Program-made: the position numbers and the translations under genes
NCBI GenBank assembly: GCA_964609825.1
Contig: CAZSSH010000010.1
Span: 558,001 to 622,000 of the forward strand
Origin: CAZSSH01 sp964609825
GTDB lineage: Bacteria; Verrucomicrobiota; Lentisphaeria; Victivallales; Victivallaceae
Reading direction: 5' to 3'
Length of the DNA stretch: 64,000 nucleotides
The notes under the pieces: generated by a model
Told to the model about the DNA's origin: nothing
The model's input: the letters and a program-made list of their open reading frames with translations, nothing else
Databases searched by the model: none
In this document: piece by piece, positions 26,797 to 35,512 of the stretch
Numbering within the stretch: the first letter of the stretch is position 1
Layout of the letters: each line of letters opens with the position of its first letter

Positions 26797-28001
26797 AAAA
26801 AGCAATTGTATTTTTACCGGACGGCATGGCCGATGAGCCGTTGGCCGAATTGGGCGGCAAAACGCCGCTGGAGTACGCCAAGACTCCGGGAATGGACTCG
26901 ATCGCCAAGCGCGGTCAGAGCGGCACTTTTTTAACCCTTCCCGACGGGCTGCCCACCTCCTCCGATGTTGCCAATATGTCGGTTTTGGGCTTCGTCCCTG
27001 AGGAAAATTTTCCCGGCCGGGGGCCGATTGAAGCAGCGAGCCAAAACATCACTTTGGGGCCCGATGACATTGCCTGGCGCTGTAATTTGGTGTATGTCTC
27101 CAATGATGACGTGTTGCGCGATTATTCAGCCGGGCACATTGATAAAGAAACCGCGGCAACCTTGATCCGAGATTTGCAAAAAGAGTTCGGCAATGACAAA
27201 CTCACGTTTTACCCCGGAGTGAGTTACCGCAATTTGCTGATATTGCACGGCAGGGAGTTCTCCAGCGCCGTTGATTATTTCAAGCCCGACTCGTCGCAGG
27301 ATATTCCCGTCGCCGAGCTGCGGCTGTCTGCCGCCGACGATTCGCCCGAGGCTGCCTATACGGTCCGATTTGTGCTTGATTTGATGCAACGGTGCGCCCA
27401 ATTTTTGCAACGGCATCCGCTCAATCAAGGCAAAGCGTCTCCCGCCAACTCGATTTGGCCGTGGAGTCCCGGCCATGCGCCCAAACTGCCGTCATTTTCG
27501 GCCCGTTACAACGGCGCAAAAGGGGCGATCATCAGCGCGGTGGATGTGATCAAAGGTCTGGGCAAATGCACCGGCATGACCGTCATTGACGTCCCCGGCG
27601 CCACCGGCTACATCGATACCAACTACGCGGGCAAGGTCGAGGCCGCCTTAAAAGCCATCAAGGATCATGATTTCGTCTATGTCCACGTCGAGGCCATTGA
27701 TGAATGTTCGCACGAGGGTGATCTCAAGCTCAAGTTACAGGCCATCGAGGATTTTGACAGCAAAGTGGTTGTGCCGATCATGACCGCGCTCAAAACCGAG
27801 GACATCAACTACGCCGTCCTCCCCGACCACCCGGTGCCGATCAAAATGCGGGTGCACACCACCTGCCCGGTGCCGTTGGCGATTTGCGGCAAAGATTTTG
27901 CCCCGGACAATATCAATGTTTACAGCGAAATATTGGCCCCGCAGGGCAAGCTCGGCTTGCTCAAGCGCGACCAACTGATCCGCAAACTTTTGGAGATCTG
28001 A
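26793..28001 (+). CDS. apgM: cofactor-independent phosphoglycerate mutase, archaeal type
   Basis: 402-residue alkaline-phosphatase-superfamily enzyme of the ApgM branch. Metal-site blocks seen: FLPDGMAD at the N-terminus with the PTSSDVANMSVLGF nucleophile block, then HVEAIDECSHEGD and LPDHPVP near the C-terminus. Family members catalyse 3-phosphoglycerate/2-phosphoglycerate interconversion; a bacterial subgroup (TIGR02535) has been proposed to act as homoserine kinase instead, so the reaction is not certain here. The start codon lies 4 bases within the DUF167 gene. Confidence 0.85.
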   Translation: MKKAIVFLPDGMADEPLAELGGKTPLEYAKTPGMDSIAKRGQSGTFLTLPDGLPTSSDVANMSVLGFVPEENFPGRGPIEAASQNITLGPDDIAWRCNLVYVSNDDVLRDYSAGHIDKETAATLIRDLQKEFGNDKLTFYPGVSYRNLLILHGREFSSAVDYFKPDSSQDIPVAELRLSAADDSPEAAYTVRFVLDLMQRCAQFLQRHPLNQGKASPANSIWPWSPGHAPKLPSFSARYNGAKGAIISAVDVIKGLGKCTGMTVIDVPGATGYIDTNYAGKVEAALKAIKDHDFVYVHVEAIDECSHEGDLKLKLQAIEDFDSKVVVPIMTALKTEDINYAVLPDHPVPIKMRVHTTCPVPLAICGKDFAPDNINVYSEILAPQGKLGLLKRDQLIRKLLEI

Positions 28002-28002
28002 G

Positions 28003-28407
28003 ATGAAATATCTGAACCGCGAAAAAGTCGCCGAGTTGTTAAAGGCCGCCGCCGAAAATCCGCGCCGCCGGACTCATTTTAATTTTCACGAAAACCTGGA
28101 AGATCCGATCAACCGTCTGTGTATTGCCGCCTGTCCGGACACCGTGGTGCCGCCCCACCGTCACAGCGACAAATGGGAACTCTTTATGATATTTGAGGGT
28201 GCGATGAAAATTTACACCTATCATGATGACGGCACGGTCAAGGCAGAGTATTTGCTCGATCAAAGCAATCATGCCGTCGAGCTCCCGGCGATGGAGTGGC
28301 ACAATTTTGTCGCCCTCACGCCTTGTATCGCCTTTGAGGTGAAACCGGGACCCTATCGGCCGTTGAATCCGGATGAAACCGCCAACTTCACCGGCGTCAA
28401 ACCGTAA
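28003..28407 (+). CDS. WbuC-family cupin protein
   Basis: 134-residue cupin of the WbuC family. The PPHRHSDKWELFMIFEG block gives the two His and Glu of a cupin metal site, and VELPAMEWHN the third His. WbuC-type proteins occur in O-antigen and other polysaccharide loci, with unknown chemistry. It starts 2 bases after the mutase stop and ends just before a bidirectional terminator. Confidence 0.8.
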   Translation: MKYLNREKVAELLKAAAENPRRRTHFNFHENLEDPINRLCIAACPDTVVPPHRHSDKWELFMIFEGAMKIYTYHDDGTVKAEYLLDQSNHAVELPAMEWHNFVALTPCIAFEVKPGPYRPLNPDETANFTGVKP

Positions 28408-28417
28408 TTAGGGCAAC

Positions 28418-28449
28418 AAAAAAGCACCGCAAATCGCGGTGCTTTTTTT
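28418..28449. terminator. bidirectional terminator between the cupin gene and ctp
   Basis: Stem GCACCGC/GCGGTGC with loop AAATC; the flanking A-run (28418-28423) pairs with the T-run (28443-28448). It serves the + strand cupin gene and the - strand protease gene, which converge here. Confidence 0.92.
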
Positions 28450-28472
28450 ATTGGCCTCAAACTACCCTACCC

Positions 28473-30578
28473 TTACGGGAGCAAATACATGTCGGCGGCG
28501 ATGTTGACCGCTTCATCCAAAATCGGATCGGCGTCTTTTTTACTCTTGCCATCCACATTTTCCTCGTCATCCAAAAGCTTGTCGGTATCTTCGGAGACTA
28601 ATTTCTCTTCTTTGTACTCTTTCCAACGGGTATCCTCATTGAGCGACAGGTCTTTTTTGTTTTTATATTTGTTGTAAAGCTCAATTTTATGGAGCAATTT
28701 GCCATACTCGGCATCGGTTTTTACCCGCGAATCGGAGCGCTTTTTGAGCTCCGGGACTTTGTCCTTGAGTTTCTCGTTATAATACTCAAAATCAGTCTTT
28801 TTAATGGAATCCCACGGCAAATGATTGTCGAGGAACATTTCGCCCATTTCCAATTGCTCGGTCAAACTCGGCAATACAATGTCGCTCGAGATACCCAATT
28901 GCTGCACCGAGCTACCCATAATCCGGTAAAACATCGCGGTTTCGTAGGTCACCGACCCGACCGGGAAATTTTGCCCGATGTATTTCAAAAACCGTTCCAG
29001 CGACAAGACATCAAGCACGGTTCCTTTGCCGAACGTCCGGGTGTCGCCGACAATCAATCCGCGCCGGAAGTCGCTGATCGCCGCCGCAAAGATTTCCGAA
29101 GCAGAAGCGGACATTTTACTGGTGAGAATCACCAAAGGTCCGGTATAAACAATGGAACTGTCGTCATCCGACAATACCTTGGACGATTTGTCGCTTCGTC
29201 GCAATTGCACCACCGGCCCGCTCTTAATAAACAGTCCGGTCATCTTGATCGCCTCGGGCAAGCTGCCGCCGCCGTTGTTGCGCAAATCGATCACCACCGA
29301 GTCAACTTTCTGCTTGTTGAAATCCTCCAAAATACGTTTGACATCCCGGCTGCAGCTCCGGTAATTGAGATCGCCGCGCTGTGCTCCGTCAAAGTCCATA
29401 TAAAAGCTGGGAAGCACAATCACGCCGACTTTAATCGTTTTGCCGTCGCGGATGATTTCTTTGATTTCGCCCTTGGCCTCGCTCTCCACAAGCTCAACCT
29501 TTTTGCGGACGATATCGATTTTTTCGGGCACGGCATTGCTGCCCTTGGAGCCTGGGAGGACCGTTAAAGTTACTTTGCTGTTTTCCGGCCCGCGAATGTG
29601 TTTCACCGCTTGCGCAACCGGCATATCAACAATATCGACGGTCTCGCCGCCGTCCTGAGTAATGGAGATGATTCGATCCTGTACCTTTAAACGGCCGTCC
29701 AACGCGGCCGGACCGCCGGGGACCAGGCTTACCACCTTGATATAGCCGTCATCGCTGGTCAACGTAGCGCCGATGCCGCTCAAGGAAAGCTTCATATTGA
29801 TCTCAAAATCCTCGTCATTTTTGGGCGCGAGGTAATTGGAATGCGGCCCGTAGGTCTGTGCCAGGGCGTTAAGGTAGATCCCCAAAATATCAATTTTGTC
29901 TTTTTTCATGACATCATTATTGATGTCACGCAACCGCTTCAAGACTTTTTCCTCGGGGGTCTTGGCGTCCCATTGGGATTTCGGAGCAGACTGAGCGGTC
30001 TTGGCGTCTTTGTCTTTGCTGTTGTCAAGCTTGCCCTTGTCTTCGGCGACGCGCTCAAGAAGTTTATAATAAAGGATGTCGTTTTTGAGTTTTTTGCGCC
30101 ACAGCTCCTTGAGCTCCTTGTCGTCCGCGGCATAAGGGAGATTGCGGCGGTCGGCCGCGTAACTCTCCTCGGCGGCAAAATCAAACGGCTGCTTGAGATA
30201 CTCTTCGGCAAAGTTGCGGTACTCTTTGATACGGTCGCGGTAGACATCATAGACCAAAAAAGCAAATTGATTGTCGCCCGCGGTCAATTTGTTATTGAGC
30301 AAATTGCGGTAGATTTCAAATTTGTCCAAATCCTGCTTGGTAAAATAAAGCTTATTGGGGTCGAGCATCTTAAAATACTCGTCAAAAACCTGCGCCGAAA
30401 CCTTGTCCGACAAAGACAACTGGCGATAGTGGTTTTGGGTCAGCACCTTGGCGACCATCTGACTGATCAAGCTTAATTGGGCGTCGGTATATACCGGCGT
30501 CTCGGCAGCGGATACAAAGCTCAGGGTAGTGACAAAAGCAACCGCCGAAAGCAAAAAATATTTAATTTTTTTCAACAT
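28473..30578 (-). CDS. tail-specific protease (Prc/CtpA, S41)
   Basis: A 701-residue periplasmic serine protease. The signal peptide (to about residue 24) is followed by the N-terminal cap, a PDZ domain around residues 240-330 (LSLSGIGATLTS, VPGGPAALDG) and the S41 core with SKMSASASEIFAAA (catalytic Ser) and TFGKGT (catalytic Lys), then a long charged C-terminal tail of the DUF3340 kind. Prc trims periplasmic proteins such as penicillin-binding proteins or lipoproteins. GAGGAA precedes the ATG. It is a single-gene transcript between a terminator and the biotin operon. Confidence 0.93.
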   Translation of the reverse strand: MLKKIKYFLLSAVAFVTTLSFVSAAETPVYTDAQLSLISQMVAKVLTQNHYRQLSLSDKVSAQVFDEYFKMLDPNKLYFTKQDLDKFEIYRNLLNNKLTAGDNQFAFLVYDVYRDRIKEYRNFAEEYLKQPFDFAAEESYAADRRNLPYAADDKELKELWRKKLKNDILYYKLLERVAEDKGKLDNSKDKDAKTAQSAPKSQWDAKTPEEKVLKRLRDINNDVMKKDKIDILGIYLNALAQTYGPHSNYLAPKNDEDFEINMKLSLSGIGATLTSDDGYIKVVSLVPGGPAALDGRLKVQDRIISITQDGGETVDIVDMPVAQAVKHIRGPENSKVTLTVLPGSKGSNAVPEKIDIVRKKVELVESEAKGEIKEIIRDGKTIKVGVIVLPSFYMDFDGAQRGDLNYRSCSRDVKRILEDFNKQKVDSVVIDLRNNGGGSLPEAIKMTGLFIKSGPVVQLRRSDKSSKVLSDDDSSIVYTGPLVILTSKMSASASEIFAAAISDFRRGLIVGDTRTFGKGTVLDVLSLERFLKYIGQNFPVGSVTYETAMFYRIMGSSVQQLGISSDIVLPSLTEQLEMGEMFLDNHLPWDSIKKTDFEYYNEKLKDKVPELKKRSDSRVKTDAEYGKLLHKIELYNKYKNKKDLSLNEDTRWKEYKEEKLVSEDTDKLLDDEENVDGKSKKDADPILDEAVNIAADMYLLP

Positions 30579-30646
30579 TAATTCCTCATTTTTTATATGA
30601 TACTACGCTAACAATATAACACAAATAAATGAAAAAACAACAAAGT

Positions 30647-31408
30647 TCACTTTTTTTTAACAATAAAAATCAGTGGATGATAAGTCAGCGACACTGTTTT
30701 GTCGCCGGAGGTGAAATGTTGATAATAATCCTGCATGAATTTTTGCATTTTGCCTTTGGTCCAGCTGAAATTTTCGCCGGTGGCGGTGACGCCTGTGAGA
30801 CGCATATGCTCCAAGACTTTTTGCACGCTGGTAAAGTGCAGCACGTGCATCTCCTCGTGGACGGACAACAGCTCAAACCGGTCGGCCAGCATAGCGGAGA
30901 TTTCGTCGGCGGTAAAATATTTTAGCTTTTTGGCGGTCAGTTGCGCGATCTCTTTAAAGTTGTGTTCGCCGAAAGTGCTGAAAGCAAGGACTCCGCCCGA
31001 CTTCAACGCCCCGTGTAAATTGGTCAAAAGTTGCGGCAGATCATTTACCCATTGAAATACCGCGTTGGATAAAATAATATCAAAGGCATTGTCCGCCAAT
31101 TCGCTTTTTTCAATATCGCCAATCAAAAACCGAGAACCGCGCCGGTGCCGGTGCACATCCTCAATTTCCGGGATGATATCATTAAGGAGTAAATTCTGAT
31201 AATCCAAACGGCTCTCGATCAAATCGGTCAAAATCCCGCTGCCGCAACCGATCTCCAACACTGACTCAAACTGACGCTCCAATAGCGCCAGATTCAAAAG
31301 ATCAAGCATCCGCTCGGCCGCGCCCTTTTGAACGACAGCCTCGTCGTCGTACGACTCGAGGCTTTTGGCAAAGCGTTTTTTGATCAAATCTTTATTTACT
31401 TTTTCCAA
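30647..31408 (-). CDS. bioC: malonyl-ACP O-methyltransferase
   Basis: SAM methyltransferase that methylates malonyl-ACP to start pimelate-moiety synthesis. The 253 residues show VLEIGCGSG (SAM motif I) and the core of BioC: methylase fold with a C-terminal MRLTGVT segment. The start is a TTG at 31408, giving M-E-K-V-N-K, which aligns with the usual BioC beginning (M-x-x-V-N-K); GAGG lies 9 bases upstream. An in-frame GTG at 31423 is a weaker alternative. The gene overlaps bioG by 17 bases. Confidence 0.88.
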   Translation of the reverse strand: MEKVNKDLIKKRFAKSLESYDDEAVVQKGAAERMLDLLNLALLERQFESVLEIGCGSGILTDLIESRLDYQNLLLNDIIPEIEDVHRHRRGSRFLIGDIEKSELADNAFDIILSNAVFQWVNDLPQLLTNLHGALKSGGVLAFSTFGEHNFKEIAQLTAKKLKYFTADEISAMLADRFELLSVHEEMHVLHFTSVQKVLEHMRLTGVTATGENFSWTKGKMQKFMQDYYQHFTSGDKTVSLTYHPLIFIVKKK

Positions 31409-32069
31409 TTGACAGTACCTCACTGGCCTTGCGGCACAAACTCAAGCAATCATGATAATCATCCAGCACACTCACGGCAACCCCGGTGTCCTGCCAGGCG
31501 CGTAACTGGTTGTCGGCAGCAAAAATCCGGTCGTTTCGGCTTACCACTGCCCGGGTAAAACAAACCGGCAACACTTGCGGATTGGCGGTAATCCGGGTCT
31601 CCAACGCCATCAGCTCCATCAACTGCGACTCGGGTGCGCGCTCCGGCCACGGAAACGAGCTCAACGCATCTTTGCTGCAAATCCGCCGGTAAAACCGCTG
31701 CCGCATTGCCTCCACGGGCCAATTTTCGACGGTACCAGCAAAAATATCGCCGGGAATCCCGAGCGCATTGTCAATCGGGTGCAAGGTGCCGTTGACCGCC
31801 ACCGACTCACCCAACTTTGAGCGATCCTCCGCATGCAGCATAAATGCCGCCATCCATACCCCGAGCGACCATGCCACCAGATCAATCGACCGGTAACGGT
31901 TGCTCCACTCCGATAGATCAATCGCCGGCGCGGGCTCGGTATAGTCGCACACCGATAAAATATCGTGCGTATCGGGCTCCCAATTTTTAACAAAGCCATG
32001 ATCCATGCTCCAACCGCCGAAAAAAATCAACAATTTGTCGTGTTTGTCCGAAATCAGTTCAAAATTCAT
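31392..32069 (-). CDS. bioG: pimeloyl-ACP methyl ester esterase BioG
   Basis: 225 residues with the BioG nucleophile motif AWSLGVW (Ser68) and a C-terminal DDYHDCL (catalytic His). BioG removes the methyl group of pimeloyl-ACP methyl ester, ending the BioC-initiated route; it replaces BioH. Its start overlaps bioF and its end overlaps bioC, so the three are one translational block. Confidence 0.9.
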   Translation of the reverse strand: MNFELISDKHDKLLIFFGGWSMDHGFVKNWEPDTHDILSVCDYTEPAPAIDLSEWSNRYRSIDLVAWSLGVWMAAFMLHAEDRSKLGESVAVNGTLHPIDNALGIPGDIFAGTVENWPVEAMRQRFYRRICSKDALSSFPWPERAPESQLMELMALETRITANPQVLPVCFTRAVVSRNDRIFAADNQLRAWQDTGVAVSVLDDYHDCLSLCRKASEVLSIGKSK

Positions 32070-33214
32070 AACAGCTCCCCTACGCGTCTCACATCCGCCT
32101 CACTCAGCGCTGCCGTCAGCGAGAAGCGCAAGCGCGAACTGTTGGCAGGCACCGTCGGCGGTCGGATCGGAAACACCAAAATCCCGCTGTTTTGAAATCG
32201 CTCGGCCACCTTAGCAGTTTCGGTATCGTCGCCGATGATGTAAGGAACGATCTGTGAGTCGCCCAAAGTCGAAGGCAGCATGCTCCGAAGGAGATTGCCG
32301 ATTTGCCGCAAATGCCGCCTTTGACCAGTCATAACCGCTTGTTTCTCCAGTACAAAGTTGCTCCAGTTGATCACCGCCGGCGGTAACCCTGTGGTAAAAA
32401 TAAAGGAGCGCATCTTATTGATCAAAAAGTCCTTGGCCAAAGCGTCGCAAATCACATAAGCTCCCGCCGAGCCGAAGGCTTTGCCAAAGGTGCCGATGAT
32501 GAAATCGACATCATGCAGCAAACCCAGTTCGGCGCACAGCCCCTCCCCGTTGTCGCCGCGGACGCCGACCGAGTGCGCCTCATCGACCAGGAGCACTGCT
32601 TCGTACTGCTTTTTAAGGGCAACCAATTGTTTCAAATCCGCCGTGTCGCCGTCCATGCTGAAGACCGACTCGGTGATAATGAATATCTGCCGGTATTGGC
32701 TTTGCGCGGCTTGAAGCATCTCCTCCAAGTGCCCATAATTGAGATGCTTGTAACGGCGGAACTCGGCTTGGCAAAGCTGCATGCCGTCAATGATGCTCGC
32801 ATGATTGAGCTTGTCGGATAAAATCAGATCCTCTTTACCGGAAATCGCGGGCAAAATCCCGATGTTGGCATGATAACCGCTGTTAAATGTCAATGCCGCC
32901 CGGCCGCCGTAAAGAATCTTTAAATTATTTTCGAGCCGCGTGTAGGCGGGGTGATTGCCGGTCAAAAGGCGGCTGGATGCCGCCGAGAGACCGAGCTCGG
33001 TATCGGCAAAATCGCGGAATTGGCGATAAAACTCAGTGCGCAATTTTGGGTCACCGGCGATACCCAGATAATCGTTGCCGGAGAAATTGAGATACTCCTT
33101 GCCGTTGCACACCGCGCGGCCTCCGTCAAGAGTGACGACATTGCGCAATTTGCGCTCGCGCCCGATGGCTTTCAGCTCATCCAGCTCGGCGGCAATGGTA
33201 TCGTAAAAACTCAT
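32066..33214 (-). CDS. bioF: 8-amino-7-oxononanoate synthase
   Basis: PLP enzyme condensing pimeloyl-ACP with alanine. The 382-residue product has the N-terminal GNDYLG block, SGYHANIG, DEAHSVGVRG and GTFGKAFGSAG, where the Lys carries PLP. It ends with a 4-base overlap with bioG and starts 4 bases after bioB. Confidence 0.95.
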   Translation of the reverse strand: MSFYDTIAAELDELKAIGRERKLRNVVTLDGGRAVCNGKEYLNFSGNDYLGIAGDPKLRTEFYRQFRDFADTELGLSAASSRLLTGNHPAYTRLENNLKILYGGRAALTFNSGYHANIGILPAISGKEDLILSDKLNHASIIDGMQLCQAEFRRYKHLNYGHLEEMLQAAQSQYRQIFIITESVFSMDGDTADLKQLVALKKQYEAVLLVDEAHSVGVRGDNGEGLCAELGLLHDVDFIIGTFGKAFGSAGAYVICDALAKDFLINKMRSFIFTTGLPPAVINWSNFVLEKQAVMTGQRRHLRQIGNLLRSMLPSTLGDSQIVPYIIGDDTETAKVAERFQNSGILVFPIRPPTVPANSSRLRFSLTAALSEADVRRVGELL

Positions 33215-33218
33215 AACG

Positions 33219-34199
33219 TTAAAACTGCTCCAGTTTGGCGATCAAATCTTTGTCGTCATCGATGCTCCGGCCGCGGGTGGTGAGGTAGCCGCCGGTGATC
33301 ATGCTGTTGGCCCCGGCCAGCATCAGGAGACCCTGAAAATCCTTCATCGTCGTTTCGCGTCCGGCCGCAAATTTGATCATTTTGGTCGGGTTAACCAGAC
33401 GGTAAATGGCAAAACACTTGGCGACTTCGGCGGGGGACAAAAGCGGCATGTTTTCCAACGGCGTCCCTTTGATCGGCAGGAGCACATTTAACGGGATGCC
33501 GTCGACATCGAGCTTATTTACCGCGTAGGCCATCTCGATCCGGTCCTCCCACGTTTCGCCAAGACCGAAAATCCCGCCGCAGCAAATGGTAATGCCGTAT
33601 TTTTGCAAATATTTGATGGTTTGGATTTTGTCCTGAATGCTGTGGGTGTCGGCAATCAGCTCGTCGTAGCGCTCGGGGTTGCTTTGGAGATTCATATTAT
33701 AACGCCAGACGTGATGCTCGGAGAGCTGTTTGGCTGTCTTTTCGCTCAAAATCCCGATGGACACACAAAGTTTCAAATCCGGGAACTTGTCATGCAAGGC
33801 ATCCAGCGTCGCCAAAATGTGTTTAAACTCATCGTTATCGACCGTGTAGCCGCAGCCGCTTGTCACATAGCCAAAGGAACGCACCCCGGCTTCGTAAACC
33901 CGCGCCGCCGCCTCGACGACTTCATCAATCGGCAGCACCGGATAAGTTTCAATCCCGGTATTGTGATGCTTGGATTGGGCGCAAAAACGGCAGTTTTGGC
34001 TGCAAACACCCGACTTGGCGTTGATAATCGAGCACGGCACGATGTCGCCGACGAATTTTTTGCGGACTTTGTTGGCCAGTGAAACCAAATCCAAAATATC
34101 ATCATGGTCAATTTCTCGGGCCAGCGCCAGCGCGGTTTCGCGGGCGAGCGGTTTGCCGTCCAATACTTCATAAGCTTTGACAATCAAAGGGTGCAGCAT
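33219..34199 (-). CDS. bioB: biotin synthase
   Basis: Radical-SAM enzyme that inserts sulfur into dethiobiotin. The 326 residues carry C66-x3-C70-x2-C73 for the 4Fe-4S cluster in the GVCSQNCRFCAQ block, and the auxiliary-cluster ligands in the later barrel strands; length is normal. It is the first gene of bioBFGC. bioA and bioD are not in the window. Confidence 0.96.
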   Translation of the reverse strand: MLHPLIVKAYEVLDGKPLARETALALAREIDHDDILDLVSLANKVRKKFVGDIVPCSIINAKSGVCSQNCRFCAQSKHHNTGIETYPVLPIDEVVEAAARVYEAGVRSFGYVTSGCGYTVDNDEFKHILATLDALHDKFPDLKLCVSIGILSEKTAKQLSEHHVWRYNMNLQSNPERYDELIADTHSIQDKIQTIKYLQKYGITICCGGIFGLGETWEDRIEMAYAVNKLDVDGIPLNVLLPIKGTPLENMPLLSPAEVAKCFAIYRLVNPTKMIKFAAGRETTMKDFQGLLMLAGANSMITGGYLTTRGRSIDDDKDLIAKLEQF

Positions 34200-34285
34200 A
34201 TTTTTATCTCTCCATTTGACGGATGATCAGGGCAAAACGCAGAATATGACCGATTCCGTTACCATTTTGGTTGTGTTATTCCATT

Positions 34286-34314
34286 AATATAGCACTAGTT
34301 TGCCAACATTTCAA
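34286..34314 (-). promoter_or_regulatory. bioB operon promoter (TTGAAA-N17-TATATT)
   Basis: TTGAAA at 34309-34314 and TATATT at 34286-34291 are 17 bases apart on the minus strand, and TG precedes the -10 to make TGCTATATT. It overlaps the end of the upstream pncC-type gene. The bioB leader is about 80 bases. A BirA-like operator with a long palindrome was looked for and not found. Confidence 0.7.
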
Positions 34315-34762
34315 CCAATAATTGGATCGCGCGCGCTTTTGTTTGCTCCCGGACTTGCTGCCGGTCGCCCGCAAAAATATGCTCTTCGACGGTTTTTCCG
34401 CCGGGGGTGAGGACGCCGATATAAACCAACCCGACCGGTTTGTCGGCGCTGCCGCCGCCCGGTCCGGCGATGCCGGTAACCGCGATGGCGCAATCAACAC
34501 CGTAAATCGCGGCCGCGCCGTCAAGCATGGCATCGGCGCACTCTTTGCTGACCGCCCCGTAACGCAAAAAAACCGACGGCGGCACCTGAAGCAACTTTTC
34601 TTTGAGCTCGTTGCTGTAAACCACTACTCCACCGGTAAAGATTGTCGAGGAGCCGGGGCAATCGGTGACGGCGGCGGCGATCAATCCGCCGGTACAGGAC
34701 TCGGCGGTGAACAAGGTCATTTTTTTTTGCTGTAATAAACTGACAAGTTGTGGTGTCATCAT
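34295..34762 (-). CDS. CinA C-terminal domain / nicotinamide-nucleotide amidase
   Basis: 155 residues, standalone CinA C-terminal domain (PncC type) that deamidates NMN. The core TAESCTGGLIAAAVTDCPGS and the central AVTGIAGPGGGSADKP are characteristic. The N-terminal molybdopterin-binding domain of full CinA is absent. The ATG directly follows the stop of the TadE-like gene, and its 3' end holds the bioB promoter. Confidence 0.9.
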   Translation of the reverse strand: MMTPQLVSLLQQKKMTLFTAESCTGGLIAAAVTDCPGSSTIFTGGVVVYSNELKEKLLQVPPSVFLRYGAVSKECADAMLDGAAAIYGVDCAIAVTGIAGPGGGSADKPVGLVYIGVLTPGGKTVEEHIFAGDRQQVREQTKARAIQLLVEMLAN

Positions 34763-35512
34763 TTATAAATTGGGCATATAAGTTGAGTTGGAGGGGATTT
34801 TTTTCAACTGGGACGGCGCGACTTTGACACCGAACCATTTGTAAAACGCATTGTACATTTTTGACGAGGCATTGTCTTTGTAACCGGAAGTCATCCCGTC
34901 CAGCATGGTTTCGGTATTGTCGACGGTCGAGGATGCCAAATCGGCGGCGACCAAACTGTTGCTGATGGAGACCATCTCGCTGTCTGACAAACCAATATCA
35001 AAGTAAGAGGGACGATACCATGCGTAGTAATAATTTGTCCCGGTCGAGGAGTTGGCATCAATCATCTCCGGTGAGATTCTGCCGATGGAGTCCTGATTGG
35101 TCGTACTCAATTGATCCCCGGCCAAAAAGGGAATGGTCAATCGTTCGGAGTTGGCATTCATTTTATTGGGATCGTAAATACGGTAAAATTTATAATTGCT
35201 GTTGAGCGTAAACGTCTGCGAACTGTCGCCGGTGGAAACTTTGGACCAACCGGAGTTAACCGGAGAATTCAACGTGGTATAGGTCCAACGGTTGTACTCA
35301 TACGGGTCCTCGGCGTTTCCGACCGTCCCGTTGCCGTTGCCGGAGCGGGAGAGCGTTTCGCTTGAGACCTTGGAGTCGAGCAGTGTCCGGTTGTTGCCCA
35401 TGCAAAGTCCGGCGACAAAAATCATCCCGAGCATGACCGCCACCAGTCCGACCAAAATTGCCGCCAGCTCAATCGTCGCCTGCCCGGATTGTCCGCAATG
35501 CTTTTTCATCAA
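34763..35512 (-). CDS. TadE-like pseudopilin
   Basis: 249 residues: a short basic N-terminus with GQSGQATIELA and then one transmembrane helix (about 14-38), as in TadE-like proteins, and a soluble remainder with Ser/Thr/Asn-rich stretches. GQATIEL matches the pilin-like processing region near a Gly/Gln and Glu at the helix start. Function within a Tad system is inferred; no ATPase or secretin is near. It overlaps the next gene upstream by 4 bases. Confidence 0.72.
   Translation of the reverse strand: MMKKHCGQSGQATIELAAILVGLVAVMLGMIFVAGLCMGNNRTLLDSKVSSETLSRSGNGNGTVGNAEDPYEYNRWTYTTLNSPVNSGWSKVSTGDSSQTFTLNSNYKFYRIYDPNKMNANSERLTIPFLAGDQLSTTNQDSIGRISPEMIDANSSTGTNYYYAWYRPSYFDIGLSDSEMVSISNSLVAADLASSTVDNTETMLDGMTSGYKDNASSKMYNAFYKWFGVKVAPSQLKKIPSNSTYMPNL

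Noticed and set aside
34200..34285. BirA operator before bioB
   Set aside because: No long inverted repeat of the known BirA type could be recognised in the leader.
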